Below are positions 1-7,776 of a stretch of DNA of 9,813 nucleotides, one piece after another. The stretch is from a bacterium. GTDB taxonomy: Bacteria; UBP15; UBA6099; JAJRTR01. The first letter of the stretch is position 1; the number at the start of each line of letters is the position of its first letter. A program made the position numbers and the translations under genes. Location of the stretch: assembly GCA_024278215.1 (NCBI GenBank), contig JAJRTR010000109.1:1-9813 (forward strand). Direction: 5' to 3'. The notes beneath the pieces were generated by a model, which was not told where the DNA came from, did no database searches, and was given only the letters and a program-made list of their open reading frames with translations.

Positions 1-612
1 AACAATATCAGGATGCGATGCATTGTTGCAGGCCATGGCGGCTGGGACACGTATCTTAACCCGGAATTCACGCCGCCTGAAGTGAACCGGCAGCCGGATT
101 TCGAGAAAAGCTTTTTTCGCGAACTTTATGAAAAGTTGTCGTTCGCATATTGTGCGCTCGGGCCGATAAAAGAATTATTCGCGTTTACGCGGCACGCGAC
201 GGGCGGCGCGCGAACTGCTGTTGTCACGTGGAAACATAGGAAACCGGGAGTTTATGCGTCGATGGATTTTGCTTATGCGCCTGATATGACGATACGTTCG
301 GCATATTATCCACGCGACGACAATATGGAACTGACAGGTTCGGCGGGCATCATCTGGTTGACCCTCGCAAGTTCGCAACTGAAGAAGGAGCCGACACTTC
401 ACTTATATCGCGGAGAGAATCAGTTTGCTTATGGCAATCTCGAGGACGACTGGATATTCGGATACAGGCGATGCGTCGAACATTTCGCGAAATGCGTGAT
501 ACGCAACAGACATACGGTGGTCGCCCCGAAGACATCTGTGCGTATTGTTGACTATGCCGCCGCGGCTGTCGAAAGCGCGAAAACAGGCGAAAGAATCAAA
601 CTTCGCAACTAG
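1..612 (+). CDS. Gfo/Idh/MocA-family oxidoreductase, C-terminal part (5' end outside window)
   Basis: The frame is open from base 1, and the first ATG (base 13) has no ribosome binding site, so this is most likely the 3' part of a longer gene. About 203 residues are visible. They fit the C-terminal alpha/beta domain of Gfo/Idh/MocA NAD(P)-dependent sugar dehydrogenases: an aromatic, Gly-rich start (GGWDTYLNPEF), a helix running into ALGPIKELFAF, beta strands with EPTLHLYRGENQFAYGNLED, then the family-like tail DDWIFGYRRCVEHFAKCV and AAAVESAKTGERIKL. The N-terminal Rossmann nucleotide-binding half is not in the window, so the cofactor and the catalytic Lys of the family cannot be checked. Relatives oxidise or epimerise sugars and cyclitols, which would suit the GH31 glycosidase downstream, but the actual substrate is unknown. 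The TAG stop (610-612) overlaps the left arm of an inverted repeat. Recognition is by overall pattern, so confidence is moderate. Confidence 0.62.
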   Translation, partial: NNIRMRCIVAGHGGWDTYLNPEFTPPEVNRQPDFEKSFFRELYEKLSFAYCALGPIKELFAFTRHATGGARTAVVTWKHRKPGVYASMDFAYAPDMTIRSAYYPRDDNMELTGSAGIIWLTLASSQLKKEPTLHLYRGENQFAYGNLEDDWIFGYRRCVEHFAKCVIRNRHTVVAPKTSVRIVDYAAAAVESAKTGERIKLRN

Positions 613-816
613 TGTCGTGTCAACAAAGAAAAGCCGTGAGACGGGTTAGCGTCAATACCGGTCACATAGCGTGACAATGAGACATATTATTAAAGATAAA
701 CACAGGGCTTTTCGAGTGTCATTATTGCTTAAGTGACCGATATTGAGGTTATGCGGGGTACGGTGCACCCGACCTTGTCTACACATTTTGCACATTTACT
801 TGTGTGACATGACACT
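611..816. repeat. 206-bp intergenic block bounded and filled by inverted repeats (possible MITE remnant)
   Basis: The ends match as an inverted repeat: AGTGTCGTGTCA (611-622) against TGACATGACACT (805-816), 11 of 12 pairs. Inside are CAATACCGGTCAC (653-665) against GTGACCGATATTG (733-745), 12 of 13 pairs, and GAAAAGCC (628-635) against GGCTTTTC (706-713), 8 of 8. The two inner pairs cross each other, so they cannot form as one simple nested hairpin. A further compact hairpin lies around the GGTGCACC palindrome (762-769). No open frame of note is present. The block starts on the stop codon of the upstream gene. I see no clear target-site duplication, so a transposon origin is inferred; a regulatory or terminator role is also possible. 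Confidence 0.4.
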
Positions 817-850
817 GGTTTGCATTACTCTAAGGTGCAAGCGTTATGTT

Positions 851-874
851 TGTCATTCTGAATGAAGCGAAGAG
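851..874 (+). repeat. TGTCATTCTGAATGAAGCGA-type intergenic repeat motif
   Basis: The stretch at 851-874 matches, from memory, a short motif (GTCATTCTGA.. GAAGCGAAG) that recurs between genes in many unrelated bacterial genomes. It occurs once here. It matters because the first possible ATG of the GH31 frame (862) falls inside it, which argues against using that ATG as the start. Confidence 0.3.
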
Positions 875-892
875 TAAATAACAGTTTCATCT

Positions 893-896
893 GGAG
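893..896 (+). promoter_or_regulatory. Ribosome binding site (GGAG) that decides the GH31 start
   Basis: GGAG lies 10 bases before the ATG at 907. The upstream in-frame ATG at 862 has no purine-rich site and sits in a repeat-like motif, so the 907 start is preferred. Confidence 0.5.
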
Positions 897-906
897 CATT
901 TGTGCT

Positions 907-3348
907 ATGACAATAAGAAGACGACGAAGCATAAATTATATCGGCGAAATCACAAAGGCGGTGGAAACAGGCACCGGAGTGGAGTTTTGCGTCGAGGGCA
1001 GTGCCGCCTCGATTACTGTCTGCACTCCTGAAATTGTGCGTGTAAATGTTACGCCCGGCCATACTGAGATCGAGCCCGCCATCTCATGGTCGGTCGTGAT
1101 GGACATGCCCGAAAAAGCGGAGTTTGATTTCGGTGAAAATGAAGATGGCTGGATAATTGACACCGGTGCGCTGAATATTGAAATATGTCGTGATCCTTTC
1201 AGAGTCAAGGCGAAAGATAAATCCGGGCGCGTGCTGTGCGAAGACGCGAAGTGGGGCGGCGTCGGGTCGCGCGGCAGCCGCGTATGCTGCGACAAAATCA
1301 TTCACGACAATGAGCACTTCTATGGCTTCGGAGAAAAAGCTTTTACCATCGACAGGCGCGGAAAAAAGATGGTGATGTGGAACACCGACGCCGCGAATCA
1401 CCAGTGGGACAGCGACCCGCTGTATATCGCCATTCCTTTTTTTATCGGCCTCCACGACGACACTGCTTACGGCATATTTTTCGACAATTCATGGAAGCCT
1501 TTTTTCGACATGGGCGGCATAAGCAAGCAATACTACACTTTCGGGGCCGAAGGCGGACCCGTCAATTACTACATAATCGCGGGGCCGCGCGTCAAAGATG
1601 TAATAGAAAGATATACCGCCCTCACGGGGCGCGGTTCGATTCCGCCGCTGTGGTCGCTCGGCTACCACCAGTCGCGGTGGAGCTATAAGAACGAAAAGAA
1701 AGTGAAACAGATCGCCGATAAAATGCGGGAACATAATATCCCCTGCGACGTGATCCATCTCGACATCCATTACATGAAGGGCTACCGCGTCTTCACGTGG
1801 AATCCGAGAAGGTTTTCCGACCCGGCGGCGATGACTGAAAATCTTGCAAAAGACGGCTTCCGCATCGTTACGATTATCGACCCCGGCGTAAAAATCGACA
1901 CGGATTACGATATGTACCGTGAAGGTATCGAGAACGACTTTTTCTGCAAAGAACGTGGCGGACGGCTTTTCACAGGCATCGTGTGGCCGGGCGAGACGCA
2001 TTTTCCGGACTTCGTGCGCGACGATGTCCGCGACTGGTGGGCCGGTCATGTCGAGCGTTTCATGAATGTCAGCGGCAATGCCGGAATATGGAACGATATG
2101 AACGAACCGAGTGTAAACATAAAACCGCATCTTCGGCGCATAAAAACCGACGACATCTATCATGAGGAAAAGGGCAGGCGCGTACCGCATCTGAAACTGA
2201 GGAATCTTTACGCCCAGCACGAAGCGATGGCGACTCACGACGGTATGCTCAGGGCGCGACCCGGTGAGAGACCGTTTATTCTCACACGCTCGGGCTTTGC
2301 AGGCATACAGAGATACGCGGCGGCATGGACCGGAGACAACACGAGTTCATGGGCGCATCTGCGTTTGAGCATCCCCATGCTGTGCGGACTGGGTATGTCG
2401 GGCGTTTCGTTTGCCGGCGCGGATATCGGGGGCTTCGCAGGCAACTGCACTCCTGAATTGTTTGCGCGCTGGATTCAACTCGGAGTTTTCTATCCCTTCT
2501 GCCGCACTCACACAATGATGCTGTCGCGTGCGCAGCAGCCGTGGTCGTTCGGGCGGCGTGTGCTTCGCATAGCAAGGGAGCACATCCGGCTTCGCTACAG
2601 GCTGCTGCCTTATATTTATAATGCGTTCCATGAAAACTCGCTCACTGGAATACCCGTAATGAGGTCAATGGCTCTTGAGTTCGATGATGACGATAAATGC
2701 CTTTCGATGGACGATCAGTTCATGTTCGGTCCCGACCTGATGATCGCTCCGGTTATGGAGCGGGGCGCACGCAGTCGCAGTGTATATCTGCCTCGCTGCA
2801 ACTGGTTCGATTTCTATACAGGCGTTAAGTATACAGGCGGCACGGATGTACAGGGGGAAGCGCCCCTCGATAGAATTCCTGTTTATGTGCGTGCCGGAAG
2901 CATCATTCCGATGGCACCCGTCGTTCAGTGTACCGACAACTATCGCGCCGACCCGCTTCTGCTTCACGTATATCCCGGTAACGACACAAAGCTGTCTCTT
3001 TATGAAGACGATGGAATAAGTTACCCCGCGGGAAATGCGTACATACTTACCGACTTCGCATTCGACGAGTCCGGATCAGGAATGAAGCTTACCGGCAAAA
3101 CCCGATCAGGCGGTGAATCCGGGAAAGAAATGATTGCGACAAGGAAGAATATTACTGTCTTTTTTTATTCTTCAGATAAATATCCAAAAAAGATTTCGCA
3201 CAATGGAAGAGCGCTTCACGAAGCGTGGCTCGAAGACCTTCCGGGCGAGGAACCTTTCCATGGCTGGTTGTGGGACAGGGGAAAGAAGATACTTGCCGTC
3301 GGTTTCAACAACAACAACGAAGATTTTACAATTGATATTGAATTCTGA
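907..3348 (+). CDS. GH31 family alpha-glucosidase (alpha-glycosidase)
   Basis: This 813-residue protein belongs to glycoside hydrolase family 31, retaining enzymes that release sugars from alpha-linked glycans or glycosides. Domains, numbered from Met at 907: an N-terminal beta-sandwich (about 1-235) with the family segment HFYGFGEKAF (137-146); a TIM-barrel catalytic domain starting near GSIPPLWSLGYHQSRW (about 243-258), with HLDIHYM (Asp286) for substrate binding; nucleophile Asp397 in WNDMNEP; acid/base Asp477 in WTGDNTSSW; then C-terminal beta domains with the DUF5110-like YEDDG (about 699-703). All key residues are present and the length is normal for the family. No signal peptide is evident, so it probably acts in the cytoplasm on imported oligosaccharides. 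Start 907 is chosen for its GGAG site; 862 would add 15 basic residues. It is the first gene of a run with ispH and a methyltransferase. GH31 also contains alpha-xylosidases and other specificities, so the substrate stays open. Confidence 0.93.
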   Translation: MTIRRRRSINYIGEITKAVETGTGVEFCVEGSAASITVCTPEIVRVNVTPGHTEIEPAISWSVVMDMPEKAEFDFGENEDGWIIDTGALNIEICRDPFRVKAKDKSGRVLCEDAKWGGVGSRGSRVCCDKIIHDNEHFYGFGEKAFTIDRRGKKMVMWNTDAANHQWDSDPLYIAIPFFIGLHDDTAYGIFFDNSWKPFFDMGGISKQYYTFGAEGGPVNYYIIAGPRVKDVIERYTALTGRGSIPPLWSLGYHQSRWSYKNEKKVKQIADKMREHNIPCDVIHLDIHYMKGYRVFTWNPRRFSDPAAMTENLAKDGFRIVTIIDPGVKIDTDYDMYREGIENDFFCKERGGRLFTGIVWPGETHFPDFVRDDVRDWWAGHVERFMNVSGNAGIWNDMNEPSVNIKPHLRRIKTDDIYHEEKGRRVPHLKLRNLYAQHEAMATHDGMLRARPGERPFILTRSGFAGIQRYAAAWTGDNTSSWAHLRLSIPMLCGLGMSGVSFAGADIGGFAGNCTPELFARWIQLGVFYPFCRTHTMMLSRAQQPWSFGRRVLRIAREHIRLRYRLLPYIYNAFHENSLTGIPVMRSMALEFDDDDKCLSMDDQFMFGPDLMIAPVMERGARSRSVYLPRCNWFDFYTGVKYTGGTDVQGEAPLDRIPVYVRAGSIIPMAPVVQCTDNYRADPLLLHVYPGNDTKLSLYEDDGISYPAGNAYILTDFAFDESGSGMKLTGKTRSGGESGKEMIATRKNITVFFYSSDKYPKKISHNGRALHEAWLEDLPGEEPFHGWLWDRGKKILAVGFNNNNEDFTIDIEF

Positions 3349-3379
3349 CAGGTGTTGCGCAGAAGATACGGGCTTTATT

Positions 3380-4219
3380 ATGGATGTGACAATAGCCGGA
3401 AACGCCGGATTCTGCGGCGGTGTGAGACGGGTTGTAAATCTCGTCGAAAACGCACTGTCAGATAATTTACGTCCTTTGTATACAATCGGTGAAATCGTCC
3501 ATAACCGGCGAGTTGTTGAAATGTTTCGTGACAGGGGCGTGCAGACTGTGTCGACTGCGAACGATGTCCCCGGAAAATGCACGGCAGTCATCAGGGCACA
3601 CGGGCTGCCTGCCGAAGAAATCAGCGTTCTCAGGGCAAAGGACATTAACCTGCTCGACGGCACATGCGGGAAAGTTGCAAAGGTTACGTACAGGATAAGG
3701 GAATGCGCTGTCGAAGGACGTCTCATCTATATTGCGGGCGAACACGGGCACGCTGAAATGAAAACGCACACGAGCATCGCGCCGGGAAGTACGGTCCATG
3801 TGGCCGGCCTCAAGCAACTGATGCAAATGAGTATTCCCCGTATCCCGTCGGCCCTTTTTGCACAGACTACTTTCTCTCCATCCGGGTTTTCACAGATAAA
3901 AGATCACCTGACCGGGTGCATCGGCGACCTTAAAGTATTCGATACGATCTGCAACTGGACACTCGAGGCCCAGCGCGCGGCGGCGGAGGTTGCCGGGCAG
4001 GTTGACTTGATGATCGTTGTCGGCGGAAAAAACAGTGCGAATACCGCGAGACTTGTCGAGGTATCCCGCGGCGCGGGTGCGGAAACAGTTCTCATAGAAA
4101 GTGTCGATGAACTAAGAGATTACGATTTCACAAAAATTGCGATGGCAGGTATCACGGGCGGCGCGTCGACTCTGCCCGCGGATATCGATGAAGTGCGGCG
4201 TTTTCTCGAAAGAATATAG
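3380..4219 (+). CDS. ispH: 4-hydroxy-3-methylbut-2-enyl diphosphate reductase (IspH/LytB)
   Basis: IspH is the last enzyme of the MEP isoprenoid pathway. It reduces HMBPP to IPP and DMAPP with an iron-sulfur cluster in the cytoplasm. The 279-residue product has the three cluster cysteines: Cys12 (GFCGGV), Cys96 (DGTCGK) and Cys191 (DTICNWT). It also has substrate residues His41 (VHNRR), His74 (RAHG), His124 and Glu126 (GHAE), the AQTT motif (161-164), KNSANT (217-222) and the C-terminal GITGGAST (257-264). Cys12, His41, His74, Cys96, His124 and Glu126 fall at the same numbers as in E. coli. The frame extends upstream to 3134 inside the GH31 gene, but conserved sequence starts at the 3380 ATG, the usual IspH start. 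The ribosome site is weak (purine-rich AGAAGA about 13 bases upstream), so translation may depend on coupling to the GH31 gene, which ends 31 bases before. Small departures such as GITGGASTL for the usual GITAGASTP do not touch catalytic residues. Confidence 0.95.
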   Translation: MDVTIAGNAGFCGGVRRVVNLVENALSDNLRPLYTIGEIVHNRRVVEMFRDRGVQTVSTANDVPGKCTAVIRAHGLPAEEISVLRAKDINLLDGTCGKVAKVTYRIRECAVEGRLIYIAGEHGHAEMKTHTSIAPGSTVHVAGLKQLMQMSIPRIPSALFAQTTFSPSGFSQIKDHLTGCIGDLKVFDTICNWTLEAQRAAAEVAGQVDLMIVVGGKNSANTARLVEVSRGAGAETVLIESVDELRDYDFTKIAMAGITGGASTLPADIDEVRRFLERI

Positions 4220-4221
4220 CA

Positions 4222-4935
4222 ATGAATATTCAATCTGAAAAATGGAAGCTCTTCGATGGCGGGCATGTACCTTCGTCTTTACATATCTCCCATTTGCTTT
4301 TTGACTACATAAATAAGGATTCACACATACTCGACCTGGGCTGCGGCGAGGGACGTGCGATAATCGAACTGTTCGAGAAAGGATACGACGCAATAACGGG
4401 GACGGACATAAACGCGCAATCACTGAACAACGCGGTGAAACGGCTGAAGACACATGCGCCCGCCGGCAACCTGCCTCAACTTGCCGTATCGGACGCATAC
4501 TCATTGCCATTCCGCAACGAATGCTTCGATTGCGTGGTCACTCATGCTTTCTGGACAACGATTATCGGTGCGGAAAACAGAGCGGCAGTTGCCTGCGAGA
4601 TATTTCGGGTCCTGCGCAACGATGGAATACTTTACATAAGCGATTTTGCCCGCAATGACGACAAACCGTTATATCGAAAAAGATATGAAGAAGGAAAAGC
4701 GATGGGTTACGAGGAAGGCACATTTGAAGCAGCCGGCGTGTCAGCATCCCAAACCTATCTCGCACACCATTACACGATAGAAGAAATAGAAGATTTTACC
4801 CGTGTTGCCGGGTTGAAAATGCAACGCTGGTCTTTGCAGGTCGTCACTACCCGGAGCGGAAATAAGATCGACGGACATGTCGCTATCGCCTTGAAACCGG
4901 ATGCCGCCTGTTCAAAATGCAGGTCGGACAAGTGA
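4222..4935 (+). CDS. Class I SAM-dependent methyltransferase
   Basis: The 237-residue protein has the Rossmann-like methyltransferase fold: motif I LDLGCGEGR (37-45) for S-adenosylmethionine, acidic Asp62 at the end of strand 2 (TGTDIN), the motif-II-like SDAYSLPF (90-97), FDCVVTHAFW (102-111) at strand 4, and EIFRVLRNDGILYISDF (126-142), the typical post-II and III region. It resembles small-molecule methyltransferases of the UbiE/methyltransferase-11 type. The acceptor cannot be told from sequence, and the region after 145 (YRKRYEEGKAMGYEEG) shows no family signature I recognise. It starts 2 bases after the ispH stop, so it is almost certainly translated from the same message. It ends with a Cys-x-x-Cys tail (CSKC, 230-233), which may be chance. 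The gene converges on the transporter gene with 29 bases between the stops and no good terminator in between. Confidence 0.85.
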   Translation: MNIQSEKWKLFDGGHVPSSLHISHLLFDYINKDSHILDLGCGEGRAIIELFEKGYDAITGTDINAQSLNNAVKRLKTHAPAGNLPQLAVSDAYSLPFRNECFDCVVTHAFWTTIIGAENRAAVACEIFRVLRNDGILYISDFARNDDKPLYRKRYEEGKAMGYEEGTFEAAGVSASQTYLAHHYTIEEIEDFTRVAGLKMQRWSLQVVTTRSGNKIDGHVAIALKPDAACSKCRSDK

Positions 4936-4964
4936 ATGAATCTTTCATATTTTTTACAGGCTCA

Positions 4965-7538
4965 CTACCAGCCGCTTTTGCGCAGTATCTGCTCGGCAGC
5001 CTGCATCGACAGGTTCTGGCGAAGTTTCATGTGCTCGATCTTCGCAAGTTTGATCTTTTCCATCAGGGAATCGAGTTCGACAGGTTTCTGGACAATATCG
5101 AATGCACCGAGTTTCATTGCTTCGACACTGACCTGAATCGTCGCCTTGCCCGTAACAAAAATCACCTGCATGGACTCGTCGCGCTCCTTCATCTGCCGCA
5201 ATACTTCGATGCCGTCGATGCCCGGCATATTTATGTCGAGCAGCACAACATCCATTTCAGTAGACAGTGTTTTCTCGAGCGCTTCCTCGCCACTTTTAGC
5301 GGTGAACACCCTGACATTCCGCTTTTTCATGCGCTTTGACAGCAGGGACACAAAATCTTCCTCGTCGTCTACTATCAATACTCTGGTCATCCTGTCCGCT
5401 ACGAATGAAACAGGGAACACTTCCTTGAGCGGGCATTTCTTTTCATCGGAGTCCCTGTGCGCTTCTTCATGAATATGTTCGAGAGCCGTTGCGACATTCC
5501 TGTAGATGTGGTCTTCGCCAATTTTCTCCAGGAGATGAGTTCGACTGAAAGTGGCCAGCACGGATTCGTTGAGTCCGCTGAAGGAAACGTCGTATCCGGA
5601 TTCACGCAGTCTGTCGATCATAATAGAAAGGAATTCCTCGCCTGAAGCGTCCACTTCAGTGATACCGTTGCCTACGATAAGGATATGGCGCAGGTCGGGT
5701 TTTTCGGCGACTTCCTCGAGTATTGTATCTTCGAAGAAAGAAACATTTGCAAAGAACATCGGGCCGCTGAACCGCATCACGGCTATATGCCTGCATTCGC
5801 CCAGTCCATGTGTCTCGGCGTCCCTGAACGAGCCGTCGTCGAACTTTGCAAGCACGTGAACGGCGGGCTTCATGTTTCGCAGCAGATAGAGCCCTATCGA
5901 GAGTCCGACCCCGATCATGAGTCCGCGGTCGAGGTGCGGTGCGAAATACAGAGTTGTCAGACATGTTATTATGCTGATGGCGCCGTCGTATTTCTGGACC
6001 TGCCAGGCATGAACAAAACCGCTTACATTTACGAGGCCGATCACTGCCATCATAATAATTGATGCCAGCACCGCCTGCGGCAGGTGGTACAGCAGAGGCG
6101 TGAAGAATAATAGTGTCAGGCCGACAACGATACTGCTGATGACATTCGACAGGCCGGTAGCCGCGCCGGCCTGCAGGTTCACCGCCGAACGCGAGAATGA
6201 GCCGGACACGGCATAACTGCTGAAGCATGAACCCACTATGTTCGACAGCCCCTGTCCGATAAGTTCCTGGTTGGGGTCGAGCCGCTGGCCTGTTTTTGCA
6301 GCCATTGCTTTGGCGATTGATATCGCTTCCATAAATCCGAGTATGGAAATGATCACCGCCATGGGGAGCAATGTGAGTATAATCTTAAAATCGATTTTAG
6401 GAATTTTGAATTTTGGCAGTTCGGCAGGAATCTCGCCGATGACGGCGCCGCCGCCCATCATTTTGATTCTTTCCGTATTCAATTCGGAATAGCCGACTTT
6501 GATACGCCATATCTTTCCTTTGATTTTACTTCCGGGAGGCGCATTCCCGGCAAGGTAAAACGAAAGTTTACCCTCGCCCGTGTCCACTGCATTGAAGTGT
6601 GAATTCCGCAGTTCATATCTCAACTCATGCTGGTTCTCGCGCAAGTCCTCGATTTCAACATTAAGTATTGCGATTTTGTTGAAAAGCAAAAGGTATTCAA
6701 CCGTGTTGGTACCGTGTTGTTCCTTTGTCCTGTCGAGTTCCTCCCGCAAAAGAAACCTTTGCTCGCTCTTTTCATTCCCGAGTCTGACGGATTCGTTGAA
6801 CTCTTCGATCACACTGACGATCTCATCTGATTTTATCTCTGAAATGTCGGCGTAAAAGTCATTGCTGAAGCCGACGAGTGCGGACAGAACGGTTGTGACC
6901 GCTACGGCCATAAGCACATTGGGCAACCTTGGGTTGAGCTTTTTCATGCCGATCATAATGGCGAAAGAGACCACCGCCATGCCCAGTGTGGGAAGGTGCG
7001 TGTAGTTAAAAGCCGAGATGATTACGTTATATATCGTCTCATAATGGTGGTGCCCTTTGTCAACATAAACACCGAATAATTTCGACAACTGGCTCGTCGC
7101 GATGATGATAGCGGCAGCATTCGTGAATCCGTTGACCACCGGATGCGACAGGAAATTGACAACAAGCCCCAGCTTGAGCGCGCCGAGAGTGAACTGGAAA
7201 GCACCCACGATAAGCGCAAGCAGAATCGCATAGGCAATGAACATATCACTGCCGGCGGTAGCAAGCGGTGCAAGAGCAGTATTTGTCATGAGCGAAACAA
7301 CTGCCACCGGGCCGGTCGCAAGCTGATAGCTCGACCCGAACAGCGAAGCGACAAGAGGAGGAAGAAAAGCCGCGTAGAGACCATAATACGGCGGCAGTCC
7401 TGCAAGTTGAGCATAAGCCATGGATTGGGGAATCAGTACCATGGCGACAGTCAGCCCGCCTATGATATCCGATCTGAGCTTATCTTTGGAATAATCGCTA
7501 AACCAACCGAGGAAAGGAAGGAACCTTGCAAGAATCAT
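4965..7538 (-). CDS. SulP-family anion transporter fused to STAS and response-regulator receiver domains
   Basis: One uninterrupted 857-residue frame. Residues about 20-555 are a SulP (SLC26-like) secondary anion transporter of the inner membrane: the signature region IPQSMAYAQLAGLPPYYGLY (36-55), ATGPVAVVSLM (74-84), GFMEAISIAKAMA (401-413) and many hydrophobic helices. About 135 residues (225-362) are inserted before the IGEIPAELP segment, with heptad-like charged helices (240-312) then a beta-rich part. About 575-692 is a STAS domain with DASGEE (630-635). After a charged linker, 717-857 is a complete receiver domain: Asp724/Asp725, phosphoacceptor Asp768 (LLDINMPG), Thr796 and Lys818 (QKP). 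SulP-STAS is normal; the covalent receiver is unusual and implies phosphorylation control. No histidine kinase is in the window. The ion (sulfate, bicarbonate or other) is unknown. The start has GGGAG nine bases upstream; a TATAGT -10-like box lies at 7588-7593 on this strand. Met717 could be an internal start for a separate receiver. Confidence 0.9.
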   Translation of the reverse strand: MILARFLPFLGWFSDYSKDKLRSDIIGGLTVAMVLIPQSMAYAQLAGLPPYYGLYAAFLPPLVASLFGSSYQLATGPVAVVSLMTNTALAPLATAGSDMFIAYAILLALIVGAFQFTLGALKLGLVVNFLSHPVVNGFTNAAAIIIATSQLSKLFGVYVDKGHHHYETIYNVIISAFNYTHLPTLGMAVVSFAIMIGMKKLNPRLPNVLMAVAVTTVLSALVGFSNDFYADISEIKSDEIVSVIEEFNESVRLGNEKSEQRFLLREELDRTKEQHGTNTVEYLLLFNKIAILNVEIEDLRENQHELRYELRNSHFNAVDTGEGKLSFYLAGNAPPGSKIKGKIWRIKVGYSELNTERIKMMGGGAVIGEIPAELPKFKIPKIDFKIILTLLPMAVIISILGFMEAISIAKAMAAKTGQRLDPNQELIGQGLSNIVGSCFSSYAVSGSFSRSAVNLQAGAATGLSNVISSIVVGLTLLFFTPLLYHLPQAVLASIIMMAVIGLVNVSGFVHAWQVQKYDGAISIITCLTTLYFAPHLDRGLMIGVGLSIGLYLLRNMKPAVHVLAKFDDGSFRDAETHGLGECRHIAVMRFSGPMFFANVSFFEDTILEEVAEKPDLRHILIVGNGITEVDASGEEFLSIMIDRLRESGYDVSFSGLNESVLATFSRTHLLEKIGEDHIYRNVATALEHIHEEAHRDSDEKKCPLKEVFPVSFVADRMTRVLIVDDEEDFVSLLSKRMKKRNVRVFTAKSGEEALEKTLSTEMDVVLLDINMPGIDGIEVLRQMKERDESMQVIFVTGKATIQVSVEAMKLGAFDIVQKPVELDSLMEKIKLAKIEHMKLRQNLSMQAAEQILRKSGW

Positions 7539-7547
7539 GTAGGGTAG

Positions 7548-7552
7548 CTCCC
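7548..7552 (-). promoter_or_regulatory. Ribosome binding site (GGGAG) of the SulP-REC gene
   Basis: Read on the minus strand, GGGAG lies 9 bases before the ATG at 7538. This supports the annotated start, which begins directly before the first conserved SulP segment. Confidence 0.6.
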
Positions 7553-7598
7553 GCGTTCTTTATTTTTCATGCTGTTTCGAGGAATTAACTATACTTAT

Positions 7599-7776
7599 GA
7601 GCCAATTGCGAAATTATGTTCGTAGCGAGGTCGAGCGAAATTGTTCAGAGCAAGGCGAAGGTGTAAAATCCTCACAGGCATACTTGCAGAGTACGTCGAG
7701 GACGATTTTGTGCCGACAACGCAGCTATGGACAATAGCAGCCGACCGCAGCCGAATCAGAATTTTGCAATTGGCTC
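7599..7776. mobile_element. 178-bp MITE-like foldback element with TTAT target duplication
   Basis: The ends are inverted repeats: GAGCCAATTGCGAAATTATG at 7599-7618 matches the reverse complement of 7757-7776 at 18 of 20 positions, and weaker similarity runs further inward. Both ends are flanked directly by TTAT (7595-7598 and 7777-7780), which looks like a 4-bp target duplication. The centre is also self-complementary: AAAATCCTC (7666-7674) faces GAGGACGATTTT (7698-7709), so most of the element can fold into one long interrupted hairpin. There is no convincing gene inside; the minus-strand open frame that spans it is an artefact of the repeat. It lies just upstream of the SulP-REC gene and could affect that promoter. 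The mobilising transposase is not in the window. Confidence 0.65.

Noticed and set aside
862-906. Upstream ATG start for the GH31 gene, adding 15 residues
   Set aside because: No ribosome site, lies in a common intergenic repeat-like motif, and the added residues match nothing in the family; the ATG at 907 has GGAG.
1489-2238. 249-codon minus-strand open frame inside the GH31 gene
   Set aside because: It is antisense to the catalytic domain with all its conserved motifs; a shadow of codon bias.
3134-3379. Long N-terminal extension of ispH overlapping the GH31 gene
   Set aside because: The GH31 C-terminal domain is clearly coding in another frame here, and IspH similarity and length fit the ATG at 3380.
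4936-4964. Bidirectional terminator between the convergent genes
   Set aside because: Only a very short TGAA/TTCA pairing before a T-run; too weak to call.
4917-5339. 140-codon plus-strand open frame over the receiver domain
   Set aside because: The minus strand encodes a complete receiver with all functional residues; the plus frame is its complement.
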